Notes: generated by a model not told the origin, from the letters alone. A stretch of 64,000 nucleotides of DNA from Candidatus Calescibacterium sp. (GCA_025060505.1 JANXBU010000004.1:1-64000), one strand, 5' to 3'; positions 10,756 to 20,561 are shown, counted from the first letter of the stretch. Numbers and translations are program-made.

Positions 10756-11937
10756 ATGGCAGAAACAAGGGTTCTTTCACCAGAACAGGAGAAAATAAAA
10801 AACAATTTGACAAATATTGTTGAAGAAGAGGAATTAGAAAACCTTCTGAGAAGCGGAAGAAAACTAAGAGTAAAATTCGGAATAGACCCAACAGCCTCTC
10901 TAATACACATAGGACACCTTGTTATACTTTTCAAATTAAAAGAATTTCAGGAACTTGGACACGATGTGTACCTTATCATAGGAGACTTCACAGCAACAAT
11001 AGGAGATCCCTCCGGAAGAACAACAACGAGAACTAAAATGAGCTATGAAGAAACCAAAAAAAATGCCCAGATCATACTTGAAAAATGCATGAGATTCCTC
11101 ATAAAAGAGAAAACAAAAGTGCTTTTTAATTCAGATTGGTTTTCATCTATGGAACTATCAAGATTTTTTGAGCTTCTCTCAAGAGCTACTATATCACAAG
11201 TGATATCAAGAGAAGATTTTAAGGAAAGATTTGAAAAAAAGATGCCAATATATACACACGAGTTTTTATACCCATTCTTGCAAGCTTATGATTCTGTTGT
11301 AGTAAAGGCAGACATTGAGATCGGTGGAAACGATCAGCTTTTTAATCTGATTCTCGGGAGAGACATAATGAGAAGCTACAACATGCCTCCTCAGGTATGC
11401 TTAACGACTCCAATACTTGAAGGACTTGACGGAAAACTCAAAATGTCAAAAACATATGGTAATTATATATCAGTAGATGATGAACCAGAAGCAATATATG
11501 GAAAACTTATGGGAGTTTCTGATGAGCTCATAGTAAAATACGGAAAACTCCTTGCTGGTCTTGAAGAAAGCGAAATAGAAGAAATGAAAAAAGAACATCC
11601 GTTCAAAATGAAAGAGAAAATATCTTTCAAGATAACAGAGATACTCAAAGGCAAGCAAATGGCTGAAAAAGCAAAAGAATGGTTTGACAAAATAATAAGA
11701 TCAAGAGAAATCCCCGAACAAATACCCGAATTCAGAACAAAAGAAGGAACAATTTTGCAGAAACTAATAAAGGAGATAGGACTTGTAAAAAGTGTCTCAG
11801 AAGCTGTAAGACTTACAGAATCTGGTGGAATATATATAGATGGTCAGCCCATAAAAGAACGAATGTATGAACTCAAGAAAGGACAGTACAACGTAAGGAT
11901 AGGAAAAATAAAGTTTGTCAAAATAATTGTTGAGTAA
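10756..11937 (+). CDS. tyrS: Tyrosyl-tRNA synthetase
   Basis: Class I aminoacyl-tRNA synthetase that charges tRNA-Tyr. With the ATG at 10756 it is 393 residues. It has HIGH at 51-54 (after GIDPTAS), the tyrosine pocket IGDFTATIGDPSGR, QAYDS and GGNDQ, KMSKT at 229-233, and a C-terminal S4 RNA-binding domain (GGIYIDGQPIKER onward). The sequence is of the TyrZ-like branch rather than the B. subtilis TyrS branch. An open frame extends upstream to 10639, but those residues do not look like the family, so I start at MAETRVLSPEQ. No strong ribosome site is seen. Confidence 0.95.
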   Translation: MAETRVLSPEQEKIKNNLTNIVEEEELENLLRSGRKLRVKFGIDPTASLIHIGHLVILFKLKEFQELGHDVYLIIGDFTATIGDPSGRTTTRTKMSYEETKKNAQIILEKCMRFLIKEKTKVLFNSDWFSSMELSRFFELLSRATISQVISREDFKERFEKKMPIYTHEFLYPFLQAYDSVVVKADIEIGGNDQLFNLILGRDIMRSYNMPPQVCLTTPILEGLDGKLKMSKTYGNYISVDDEPEAIYGKLMGVSDELIVKYGKLLAGLEESEIEEMKKEHPFKMKEKISFKITEILKGKQMAEKAKEWFDKIIRSREIPEQIPEFRTKEGTILQKLIKEIGLVKSVSEAVRLTESGGIYIDGQPIKERMYELKKGQYNVRIGKIKFVKIIVE

Positions 11938-11984
11938 AATTTGCATACTCAAAAAACATTGCCGAATCTCCAAAAAAACTAATT

Positions 11985-13796
11985 CTATTTACTACTCAAA
12001 AATTCATTAATAAGATCTTGCACAGATTTTATTTTGAACGTGTTATACTTGAATCCATTGAAAAGATATAATCTCTCGGACATCTTTTCCATCTCATCAT
12101 AAACCTGAGAAAGCTTCTCCTTATCTCCAACCATCTCCAAAGATTTAAGTATATTATCCCATTCATAAAAAAAGAAAGGATCTGACTCAAAAGCTTTAAG
12201 ATATGCTTGAGATGAAGCCAAAAAATTCTTACATTCCAACTCCACCCTACCTATCATATACAGAATCTCTATAGAACTTGGAAAGATATTATATACCTGA
12301 TAGCAAAAATCCCTTGCTTTATTTAGATCTCCCCTCCTCAAAGCAAAATTTGATAACAAGTAATATATACGAGCCACAAGTGTTCGAGCAATTTCCTTTC
12401 TTATAGCCTCGGTATCATCAAAATTCTTCGACCATACAAATTCTATATAACTCCTGAAAGAATCATAGACCGAAAATATCAAAGGACAAAACGTTTCAGG
12501 ATAGCCCATTATTTCCTTCATACTCTCCTGATATGGTAAACTGCCCAAAACTCTGAAAAAATTAGAAACAGAAATACGAAAAGCTTCTTCGTCGCCAAGA
12601 GAATTAGATAGAAACACCAAATTATGCCAATATAATAGTGACCTTTGCTCCAAATATAATGCTGATTTCATATAATGTATAGATTTTTCAATAAATTCCT
12701 TTGCCTTCTCTTGAAAATTGAAAGATGCAAAAAAATAAAGATATGATAAATCATTCAGTACAGAAGCTTTAACATACCCATCAGACCTAACCAAAATATC
12801 ATCAGCCCAAGATTCAATGTAATTTGTATTGGATTTTATTAAACTTGGAATAATTGAAATATGGTTTATATAACTTCTGAATGAAAAAACCTCTGACAAG
12901 ATATTTTTGTTTTCTCTGCTGGGAAAACCTTCCCTTTTGATCTCCTCCCATATTATCCTGTATGAATCACTCCTTGAAAATTCTTTGACTTTACTGTGTC
13001 CATTCAAAGTTATCTTCTCTCGCTCTCTGTCATTTTTTAAGTAGTACTCAATAAGCTCTATCAAATTATCCTCAGAACTGTATGCTACCGCATCCTCAAA
13101 TCTCCTCAAATATCTCCATCCCTCTATATTCTGATCTTCCAAAAACAAGCAACTTCCCGCTCTCAGTGTTTCAAATATTCTCTGATGCATTGCACCCAAT
13201 ATAGAATAGTCGAATACTATCTTTGACCTTGACAACAACTCAAGATATATATATTTATCATGTAGTCCAGATCCAACCACAATCTTATATTTCTCCGGAA
13301 GTGTCAATATCTTCTTCAGCAACCTGTTTCTTGCTGGATAGATACCAGAATTCATGTTCCCTATGAAAATAACATCAATCGGTTTGTATTTAATACGAAG
13401 TGAAATATCATCTATCATATCAACATCCACATACAAATTGTATAACATAGGAACCTTGACAAACTTCACAGGGAGCCTCCCTGCATATATATCGTATGCC
13501 ACTTCATCCACAAAAACCATACTATACTTATGTATATTCTGCAAAAATATATGAAAATTCAATGTCCAATCACCAAGTATTACTGGATACTTCTTGTTAT
13601 GATCAGGTGAAAAAACATATTCAGGTTCACATAAAACAAATGGGAATTCTAAATCTAATTTCTCAAGACTCAAATTCTTCATACTCTTCCTTGTATCCAC
13701 AAAACTACCATCGCTACCCTCATATATGGAATATAATCCGAATCCTCCAGAGTCCTTCTCTCCAATAGGATATATAAATCTGAAACGCTCTATCAT
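11985..13796 (-). CDS. CgeB-like glycosyltransferase fused to TPR-type repeats
   Basis: A 603-residue protein in two parts. Residues about 1-300 resemble CgeB/spore-type glycosyltransferases of the GT-B fold: DVIFIGNMNSG starts the second Rossmann domain, and HQRIFETLRAGSCLFLEDQNIEG followed by a charged helix (IELIEYYLKNDREREKI) is the usual C-terminal donor-site region. Residues about 330-600 are all-helical with TPR-like pairs (ARDFCYQVYNIFPSSIEILYMIGRVELECKNFLAS). It lies downstream of the acyltransferase and aminotransferase genes on the same strand, so it probably transfers a sugar to a surface glycan or protein. Donor and acceptor are unknown. No clear ribosome site. Confidence 0.75.
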   Translation of the reverse strand: MIERFRFIYPIGEKDSGGFGLYSIYEGSDGSFVDTRKSMKNLSLEKLDLEFPFVLCEPEYVFSPDHNKKYPVILGDWTLNFHIFLQNIHKYSMVFVDEVAYDIYAGRLPVKFVKVPMLYNLYVDVDMIDDISLRIKYKPIDVIFIGNMNSGIYPARNRLLKKILTLPEKYKIVVGSGLHDKYIYLELLSRSKIVFDYSILGAMHQRIFETLRAGSCLFLEDQNIEGWRYLRRFEDAVAYSSEDNLIELIEYYLKNDREREKITLNGHSKVKEFSRSDSYRIIWEEIKREGFPSRENKNILSEVFSFRSYINHISIIPSLIKSNTNYIESWADDILVRSDGYVKASVLNDLSYLYFFASFNFQEKAKEFIEKSIHYMKSALYLEQRSLLYWHNLVFLSNSLGDEEAFRISVSNFFRVLGSLPYQESMKEIMGYPETFCPLIFSVYDSFRSYIEFVWSKNFDDTEAIRKEIARTLVARIYYLLSNFALRRGDLNKARDFCYQVYNIFPSSIEILYMIGRVELECKNFLASSQAYLKAFESDPFFFYEWDNILKSLEMVGDKEKLSQVYDEMEKMSERLYLFNGFKYNTFKIKSVQDLINEFLSSK

Positions 13797-13865
13797 AAGA
13801 TCGATATAGATTATGAATACCTGATAATAATTGTAATAATTAGGATATACCGAAGAATTTGAAGC

Positions 13866-14396
13866 TTATCTTGACCTTAGCTTTTTGGCTGGAACTCCTG
13901 CCCAGACCTCATATGATCCAACATCTTTTGTGACAACAGATCCAGCACCAACAATAGCTCCCTCACCTATTCTTACTCCGGGAAGTATAATTGAACCAGC
14001 TCCTATGTCACATCCGTCTTCAAGAACAACCTCTGCAAATTCAAGCGGAGAAAAGTAAACTGGAATTTCCTTATTTATATCCTTGTGCTGGGAAGTAAGT
14101 ATTATGACCCCCGGACCTATTCCGACAGCTTTCCCTATGGTAAGACCACCAGCGCCGTGTAGAAAACAGCCTTGTCCTATCCAGCTGTGATCTCCAATTT
14201 TCATTATGTTCTTGTAATATCCTTTCAGAATTGTGTAGTGTCCAATATAGACGTTATCTCCTATTTCTATATTTTCTGGATGAAAAACCAAAACAGCTTT
14301 TTCAAACACAACACCCTTGCCCAATTTCCTGAAATCTTTTAACCTGAATTTACCACTCCCATGACTTCTATTGATTTTTACTGGTTTTATTCTCAT
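13866..14396 (-). CDS. Hexapeptide-repeat acyltransferase (left-handed beta helix)
   Basis: The 176-residue protein is built of [LIV]-G-x-x-x-x hexapeptide turns (IEIGDNVYIGHYTILKG, MKIGDHSWIGQGCFLHG, LTIGKAVGIGPGVIILT, CDIGAGSIILPGVRIGEGAIVGAGSVVTKDV) and ends with the typical WAGVPAKKLRSR. It is of the WbbJ/NeuD-like O- or N-acetyltransferase type. The His in SQHKD is the likely catalytic base. Its start overlaps the stop of the upstream DegT aminotransferase by four bases, so the pair probably makes an acetylated amino sugar on a nucleotide carrier. Confidence 0.88.
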   Translation of the reverse strand: MRIKPVKINRSHGSGKFRLKDFRKLGKGVVFEKAVLVFHPENIEIGDNVYIGHYTILKGYYKNIMKIGDHSWIGQGCFLHGAGGLTIGKAVGIGPGVIILTSQHKDINKEIPVYFSPLEFAEVVLEDGCDIGAGSIILPGVRIGEGAIVGAGSVVTKDVGSYEVWAGVPAKKLRSR

Positions 14397-15553
14397 AAGA
14401 GATGCCTCCTGAGAACATCAACAACTTTTGAAATCTCCCTTCTTGTAATTCCATTGTAAAAAGGTAAAGCTAAAGACCTTGTAAAAAGCTCCGATGCATT
14501 TGGAAAATCATCGGGTTCATAATTGTACTTTTTCTTATAGAATTCCAAGAGATGAACAGCATATGTTCCGATGTTAGCCTCAATTCCTTCAGCGCGCAGT
14601 TTTTCAATCAGCTCCGCGTTTGTGTGTTTCTTGAGCCTAACAACAAAGGCTTGCCAAACTGGGTTAGACTTTGGAATAGACTTCTGGAACTCAATTTCAT
14701 CTATACCTCGCATTAGATCGAAATATATAGAGTAAATCTTATGTCTTTCTTCTAAAATCTGATGTATTTTTTTCATCTGGTTTATACCGAGCACAGCTTC
14801 AAGTTCATTCATTCTGTAATTAAAACCAACAGTAAAGAAATCGTATCTACCATATTTATCAGAACGCATTCCGTGGTTCCTCAGAAGTCTTATTTTCTCC
14901 GCAATCTCGTAATTGTTAGTAGCCACAATACCACCCTCACCGGTGGAAATTATTTTTCTTGGATGAAAGCTGAAGCATCCAACTTCTCCAAATGTTCCGC
15001 ATTTCTTTCCGTCATAAGTAGCTCCGAGAGCTCCCGCAGCATCTTCTATTATTTTCAGTCCATAGAACTTTGCTACATCGGAAATTTCCTCCATATCTGC
15101 GGGGTTACCGAACAAGTGAACAGGTAAAACAGCTTTGGTTTTTGGAGAAACAAACTTTGATATATCCTTGACTTTTAGATTGTAAGTTTCAATATCAACA
15201 TCTACCAAAACAGGTTTTGCTCCAACCAACTCAATAACATTTACAGTTGCAGGAAAAGTATAAGCAGGAACAATGACCCCATCTCCTGCACCTATTCCAA
15301 GAGCAATAAGAGAAAGATGCAAAGCAGACGTTCCAGAACTAACAGCAACAGCATATTTTACACCGAGATATTCCGCAACCAAGCTTTCAAATTCTGCAAC
15401 ATATTTACCCTGAATAATGTATCCGCTTTCAAGAATATCTTCAATGCATGATGTTATTTCCTTTATTTCGCCAAAATATGGCTTAGATAGTCTTATAAAT
15501 GAATCATGTTTTTCTCCTAAATGTTCTCTCTTTTTATTTTTTCTCTGTACCAT
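14393..15553 (-). CDS. DegT/DnrJ/EryC1 sugar aminotransferase
   Basis: PLP enzyme that converts a keto-sugar nucleotide to an amino sugar. The 386-residue protein shows GTSALHLSLIALGIGAGD, EDAAGALGATYDGKKCG with Asp171, and SFHPRKIISTGEGG with the PLP lysine Lys200. The ATG at 15553 is preceded by AAGGAG nine bases upstream, so the 37-base overlap with the upstream epimerase gene is real. A second ribosome site and ATG just after the epimerase stop are out of frame and open only a four-codon reading frame. With the acyltransferase it forms an amino-sugar module, perhaps perosamine- or FucNAc-type, though the exact sugar is not shown. Confidence 0.9.
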   Translation of the reverse strand: MVQRKNKKREHLGEKHDSFIRLSKPYFGEIKEITSCIEDILESGYIIQGKYVAEFESLVAEYLGVKYAVAVSSGTSALHLSLIALGIGAGDGVIVPAYTFPATVNVIELVGAKPVLVDVDIETYNLKVKDISKFVSPKTKAVLPVHLFGNPADMEEISDVAKFYGLKIIEDAAGALGATYDGKKCGTFGEVGCFSFHPRKIISTGEGGIVATNNYEIAEKIRLLRNHGMRSDKYGRYDFFTVGFNYRMNELEAVLGINQMKKIHQILEERHKIYSIYFDLMRGIDEIEFQKSIPKSNPVWQAFVVRLKKHTNAELIEKLRAEGIEANIGTYAVHLLEFYKKKYNYEPDDFPNASELFTRSLALPFYNGITRREISKVVDVLRRHLL

Positions 15554-16496
15554 TGTATTGTTCTCCTTATGCCTTCATTCAGATCTACTTTCGGTTCAAA
15601 TCCAAGAATTTGCTTTGCTTTATCTATGCTTGGAATACGCAATTCAACATCAGCATAGTTTTTTGGTACATAAACAATCTGAGATGACGACCCGGCAAGA
15701 TGAATAATTTTTTCTGCAAGAGAAAGTATCGTGATCGTACCTTTTGGATTCCCTATGTTGAAAGATTCTCCGATGGAGTTTTGATTTTCAAGACAAAGAA
15801 TCACAGCATCTACAAGGTCATCTATATAGCACCAAGATCTTATCTGGCTTCCGTCGCCGTGAATAATTAATGGTTCGTTTTTTAGAGCACGCACAACAAA
15901 ATGATGTATAGCTCCCTCTCCAACCTGACCTGGCCCATAAATATTAAATGGTCTTATGTTCACAGCTTTAAGTCCATACTGATTATAGTAGGCGTAAACC
16001 AGATGTTCTCCAACTAATTTGGCAACTGAATATGTCCAACGCGCCTCACCAACCGGCTGCAAATTCGCCGGAGTTTTCTCATCAACCCTGAACGCGCTTA
16101 TACCAAAAACCTCGCTTGTCGAAAAATTTATAAAGAACTCAATTCTATCTATGACTTTCAGCTCCATCAGACTTTTTAGCAAATTATATGTTCCAATAAC
16201 ATTTACCTCAATTGTCTTTGCTGGATTCTTGATAACTGTGTCTATACCGGCAATAGCAGCAAGATGAATAACAATATCAACATCTGATGGAATACATTTC
16301 TTAACCGAATCGTAATCAAGAATATCTCCTCTAAAAATTTCTATATTTTTTCTCTCCAACAGCCCAGTACCTCTTATGGAATCACGAGAAAATTATCATA
16401 AACGATTACATAATTTTCCTGAAATATTCTATTTATTAAGTTAGATCCAATAAAACCAGCACCCCCAGTAATAAAGAATTTTCTGCCTTTTATCAT
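15517..16496 (-). pseudogene. NAD-dependent nucleotide-sugar epimerase/dehydratase, frameshifted
   Basis: A short-chain dehydrogenase of the sugar epimerase type, split in two frames. From ATG 16496 the first frame reads the NAD-binding [13 protein letters not shown] and goes on to YDNF, then hits a stop. One base later in frame the sequence continues [25 protein letters not shown] and runs to the end (stop at 15517). A missing T in the T4 run (A4 on the plus strand, 16389-16392) explains it. The rest is intact: HLAAIAGID, STSEVFG, the YSVAK active-site motif and RPFNIYGPGQ. As assembled it lacks a functional start for the larger part. A homopolymer sequencing error is as likely as a true mutation. 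If corrected it is about 326 residues and begins the amino-sugar operon. Confidence 0.82.
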
Positions 16497-16619
16497 TACA
16501 TATAAATTTAAAATACTACAAACAACATTTCTTTTCGACCTCAGAGAAATATTTACCGATACGTTATGCTAACCTGAAATTTCTGGAAAGGGTTTATATA
16601 TGAAAGAAAGCCTTCTAGT

Positions 16620-17012
16620 TTATTCTTTCGTCTTGTTTAATCTTTCCTTTATTTCTGGGATAACTTTTTCAGCCACATCTGGTATAAGATTTATTGCTTT
16701 TTCAATCAGAGAAGAGGTTGGTTTTGATGTTGAATAAAAAAGTATCCTTCCATCTTCAAGAACCACAAGAATACCAACCGGTTCAACAGAAACAGCACCA
16801 CCAGATGCTCCTATATTATTTTGAGCTCTTGAACCTGCAAGAAATCCGATTTTTATTTTTGAGAGAGGAATTATGTGACCCCCCTTGACTTCTATTGGTT
16901 TTCCAAAAATCGTATCAGATTTAACGATGTCTTTAACCCTGTCAAAAAGAGATTGAAGAATTTGTTCAAGGCCACTTTGATCTTTTGCTTCTCTCAACTC
17001 TTTTGCATCCAT
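16620..17012 (-). CDS. YtfJ/GerW-family protein
   Basis: A 130-residue protein of the YtfJ family, known in Bacillus as spore protein GerW but found widely in non-spore formers. It has VKSDTIFGKPIEVKGGHIIPLSKIKIGFLAGS, then a glycine/alanine stretch GASGGAVSVEPVGILVV, and a C-terminal amphipathic helix. The molecular function is unknown. It is divergent from cheB with about 60 bases between them. No other sporulation gene is seen in the window, so a spore role should not be inferred. Confidence 0.85.
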   Translation of the reverse strand: MDAKELREAKDQSGLEQILQSLFDRVKDIVKSDTIFGKPIEVKGGHIIPLSKIKIGFLAGSRAQNNIGASGGAVSVEPVGILVVLEDGRILFYSTSKPTSSLIEKAINLIPDVAEKVIPEIKERLNKTKE

Positions 17013-17072
17013 ACAAAAAAATTTCTCAATTTTTCTATATAATTTAATTTTTCCAATAAACTTCTTTGTGTA

Positions 17073-18149
17073 ATGCCAATAAGAGTTCTAGTGGTAGATG
17101 ATTCGACCTTTATAAGAAAAGCTCTTATCGATATACTTAGGAAAGACAGAGATATCCAGATCATAGGCGAGGCCAGAGACGGTGAAGAAGCAATAGAAAA
17201 AGCAATATCACTTGCTCCCGATGTGATAACACTTGATTATGAAATGCCAAAAAAATCTGGACTAGATGTAATACAAGAAGTCCTGAAACAAAAGCCAATC
17301 CCCATAGTAATGATATCCTCATATACAAAGGAAGGAGCTCTGATAACTATGAAATGTCTTGAAGCAGGAGCTGTGGATTTTATCTCAAAAGATATAGAGA
17401 AGGGAACATTTGAAGTTTTCCGCAAAGCGAATGAGATAATAACGAAAATAAAATCTGCTTCAACAGCAAGAGTCAACTCAACACTAATAAAAAAGGTTAT
17501 AGAAACATACAGAAAACCAGAATTCAAACACGAAACTATGGAAAAACCAGATGAACTCAAAGCAAAAAAATCGGTTCTTCCATCTGAAATGAAAAAATTC
17601 GTTGTAATAGGAGCATCAACCGGCGGCCCAAATACAGTATCAGAAATATTCTCTCTACTCCCTCAACTTCCAGCAGGATTCCTCGTAGTCATTCATATGC
17701 CAGCTGTTTTCACCGGAGCTTTTTCTCAGAGATTATCTGAAAAAACAGGATTCCCTGCTAAAGAAGCAAAAGATGGAGACCTCATAGAACCCGGAAAAAT
17801 TCTTGTAGCTCCCGGAGGAGTTCATACGAGAGTTGAGAAAGGCGGAATAATAAGAATAACAGATCAGCCGAAAGATGCAATATACAAACCATCAATTGAT
17901 ATAGCTATGGAAACTGCAGCAGAAGTGTTTGGCTCAAGAACCATAGGAGTAATACTCACGGGCATGGGTAATGATGGATCAAAAGGAGTAGTAAAGATAA
18001 AAAATAAAGGTGGAAAAGTTATAGTTGAAGATGAAAAAAGCGCAGTTGTGTTTGGTATGCCGCGTTCAGCAAAAGAAACAGGAGTTGCAGATTACATAGA
18101 AGACGCCCACAGAATCCCAGCAATACTAGAAAAGCTTGTTCTCTCTTAA
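17073..18149 (+). CDS. cheB: Chemotaxis protein-glutamate methylesterase CheB
   Basis: Response regulator that, once phosphorylated by CheA, removes methyl groups from chemoreceptors and can deamidate receptor glutamines. The 358-residue protein has a receiver domain (Asp9, Asp10, phospho-acceptor Asp55, Lys106) joined by a linker rich in Lys and Glu to the catalytic domain, with Ser182 in GASTGGP, His208 in VIHMP and Asp301 in TGMGNDG as the triad. No cheR, cheW or receptor gene is close; a CheA-like kinase is encoded at 29.9-30.7 kb. The next gene starts inside its stop codon. Confidence 0.95.
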   Translation: MPIRVLVVDDSTFIRKALIDILRKDRDIQIIGEARDGEEAIEKAISLAPDVITLDYEMPKKSGLDVIQEVLKQKPIPIVMISSYTKEGALITMKCLEAGAVDFISKDIEKGTFEVFRKANEIITKIKSASTARVNSTLIKKVIETYRKPEFKHETMEKPDELKAKKSVLPSEMKKFVVIGASTGGPNTVSEIFSLLPQLPAGFLVVIHMPAVFTGAFSQRLSEKTGFPAKEAKDGDLIEPGKILVAPGGVHTRVEKGGIIRITDQPKDAIYKPSIDIAMETAAEVFGSRTIGVILTGMGNDGSKGVVKIKNKGGKVIVEDEKSAVVFGMPRSAKETGVADYIEDAHRIPAILEKLVLS

Positions 18150-19189
18150 TGAAATTTTCTGACTTTTTATCAGGATGGATACTCAAATTCTATTCAGAAA
18201 ATGAAGCCAGAGAAAATTTTCTAACTCTTCCACAGAAATCAGAGATTTTTGGAATGGCAATTCTCTCAAAAATAAAAAAAATAATACAAAACACAAAACA
18301 AAACAAAAAGAGCAAGGAAAAAGAGATAAAAAGAGAAAAAAAAGAAGAACGCGAAAAAAAATCAATATCAATTCTCGAAATCGGTGCAGGAGATGGAGAT
18401 CTATCATATTCTCTGATCAAAAACTCTGAAAACTTTGGAATAAACATAGAAAAGTTGATACTTGTTGAGTTCTCTGAAAGAAGAATAGAGAATATAAAGG
18501 CAAAATTTGAAAATCATCTAGAGCCTATTTTCATAAAGTCCCTGTTTGATTTCAACGGGAAAGTAGATTTCATTATATCGAACGAATTTTTCGATTCCCT
18601 CCCGTTTTCTGTTATTATCTTTGAAAAAGGGATATTCAAAGAACTTTTCGTAGAGAATGGAAAACCATATTTTGCTCCCGCAACCGAAAGTTCGCTTGAA
18701 TACATACGAAAATACATACGAAACGAATGGTGGCCATCCGAACAACAAGAAGAAAACAAAATAGTTTTTGAGATATGTGAGCTTTTCCCAAATTATATCA
18801 AGAAAATATCAGAAACAAGCAACTTTACAATAATATCTGATTACGGATACAGATATTTTTATCACAGAACTCCGTTCGGCTCAGCAACACTACACTGGAA
18901 ACACAGGGCAGAAAAAATAAATTTCTTTGAAATTGAAAAACTTGAAAAACAGATCAATCATGATTTCGGAAAGAAGGATATCTCTTTCTTTGTTGACTTT
19001 GACATACTTGAGAAGATATTCACAGAGTATGGGTATAAAGTATATGTTCAGAGGCTTTCTTCTTTTATTATAGAGAACCTTGAAGATTATGAATTCTCAG
19101 AAGAGGAAAGTAGAAAAAATGCACTAGACCTAATTGAAGCTTTGGCAGGATGGGGGAACTTCTTCGTCCTAAACGCCCTGAATGAATAA
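18149..19189 (+). CDS. MidA/NDUFAF7-family SAM-dependent methyltransferase
   Basis: A 346-residue protein of the family that in mitochondria methylates an arginine of complex I subunit NDUFS2. It has the SAM loop LEIGAGDGDLSY at 76-87, the acidic strand ILVEFSE, the family motif IISNEFFDSLPF, a DYGYRY segment and DISFFVDFD, matching the DITAHVDF region of the family. Between the first helix and the SAM loop there is an unusual Lys/Glu-rich, low-complexity insert at about residues 42-71. Its ATG overlaps the cheB stop (TAATG), so the two are co-translated. The bacterial substrate is unknown. Confidence 0.8.
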   Translation: MKFSDFLSGWILKFYSENEARENFLTLPQKSEIFGMAILSKIKKIIQNTKQNKKSKEKEIKREKKEEREKKSISILEIGAGDGDLSYSLIKNSENFGINIEKLILVEFSERRIENIKAKFENHLEPIFIKSLFDFNGKVDFIISNEFFDSLPFSVIIFEKGIFKELFVENGKPYFAPATESSLEYIRKYIRNEWWPSEQQEENKIVFEICELFPNYIKKISETSNFTIISDYGYRYFYHRTPFGSATLHWKHRAEKINFFEIEKLEKQINHDFGKKDISFFVDFDILEKIFTEYGYKVYVQRLSSFIIENLEDYEFSEEESRKNALDLIEALAGWGNFFVLNALNE

Positions 19190-19239
19190 GTTCAAAAATA
19201 AATAAACAAAAACAAAATAATCATAGTAAATTGCAGTAA

Positions 19240-20553
19240 ATGTCAACATTACAAAAGGTTATATCGTACATTTCAGGAAGAGAAGTTCTCACAAAACTTC
19301 TGAAGAACCTCCAATGGCTCATACTTGATAGATTCATAAGATACACCATAGGTATGGTAATCTCCATACTAATAGCAAGATACCTCGGACCGGAAGAATA
19401 TGGAATCTTAAATTATGGAATGGCATTTTCCCTGATGTTCTCTCCGATTGCACTTCTTTCATCTGACAACCTTGTTGTAAGGAATTTATCTTGGTTCCCA
19501 AATAAATCTGATGAGATTTTAGGAACTTTCTTTTTTGCAAGATTATACAGCTCAATATTATGCCTTGTAGCCTCCGCTCCAATTGCTTTTTTCATTGTTG
19601 GAGAAAGAGAAGAAACATTCGTCATTATCCTGATATTTACTTCAACATATATATTTCAAGCTTCTTATGTTGTAGATCTTTATTACCAAGCAGAGCTCAA
19701 AAACAAAAACAGTGTGATAATTCAGAATATAGGATTTCTTCTTTCCTCAGCTTTCAAGGTCTACCTACTAATCACCAAGGCAAGCATTATTGCTTTTGCA
19801 ATAGCAAGCGCGATCGAGTTTATAATCTCTGGAATGTTATTCTACATTTCATACAGAATCATCTCAAAAGGTCAATTCAAGTTTTCCTACGAGATATTCA
19901 GAAACTCACTAAAAGATATATCTATACTCGTATTAATGTCAATATCAATTGCAATTCAGGCAAGATTCGACCAAATTCTAATAAAAAAACTGCTGAGCGC
20001 CGAAGAACTTGGACTATATTCCGTTGCACTCAAAATAGTTGAATTGATAGTAATTATACCAACCTTGATATTTCAGGTTTCACTACCTGCAGTTTCATCC
20101 GCAAAGATTCAAGACGAAAAATATTATGTAAAAAGACTCGAACAAATATACAGGTTTATGTTTTTTTTCTCTTCAATATCAACAATAGCTCTAATAATTT
20201 TCTCAGATGAGATAATAATATTACTATATGGCATTGAATATGAAAAATCAGCACACATACTACCATTCCTGACATCAAGAATAATCATCGCATCATTTGG
20301 ATTAGTAAGAACTATATACATAACTAATGAGAATTTATTCTCATTCTCACTTTTCACATATCTAACCGGGGCTACGTTGAATATAGTTCTTAACTATATA
20401 CTGATTCCGAAATTTGGTGTATATGGAGCAATAATTTCTGCAAACATCGGATTCATATTTACAATCTTCCTTCTTGATCCGATAAATAGGAATATGAGAA
20501 AAAATACAAAGATTATGATAAAATCTATTTTTACATTCTACAAGATAAGATAA
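19240..20553 (+). CDS. Wzx-like polysaccharide flippase (MOP superfamily)
   Basis: A 437-residue protein, hydrophobic over almost its whole length with about twelve predicted membrane helices, and the typical N-terminal flippase stretch YTIGMVISILIARYLGPEEYGILNYGMAFS. This family flips lipid-linked oligosaccharide across the inner membrane for O-antigen or capsule assembly. It is followed after eight bases by a glycosyltransferase gene and then asnB, which supports a role in surface glycan synthesis. A Wzy polymerase is not seen in the window. Confidence 0.88.
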   Translation: MSTLQKVISYISGREVLTKLLKNLQWLILDRFIRYTIGMVISILIARYLGPEEYGILNYGMAFSLMFSPIALLSSDNLVVRNLSWFPNKSDEILGTFFFARLYSSILCLVASAPIAFFIVGEREETFVIILIFTSTYIFQASYVVDLYYQAELKNKNSVIIQNIGFLLSSAFKVYLLITKASIIAFAIASAIEFIISGMLFYISYRIISKGQFKFSYEIFRNSLKDISILVLMSISIAIQARFDQILIKKLLSAEELGLYSVALKIVELIVIIPTLIFQVSLPAVSSAKIQDEKYYVKRLEQIYRFMFFFSSISTIALIIFSDEIIILLYGIEYEKSAHILPFLTSRIIIASFGLVRTIYITNENLFSFSLFTYLTGATLNIVLNYILIPKFGVYGAIISANIGFIFTIFLLDPINRNMRKNTKIMIKSIFTFYKIR

Positions 20554-20561
20554 AATCATAA

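Noticed and set aside
15500-15540. Start of the DegT aminotransferase at the ATG just after the epimerase stop
   Set aside because: Despite a good ribosome site this ATG is out of frame and reaches a stop after four codons; the ATG at 15553 has its own AAGGAG site.
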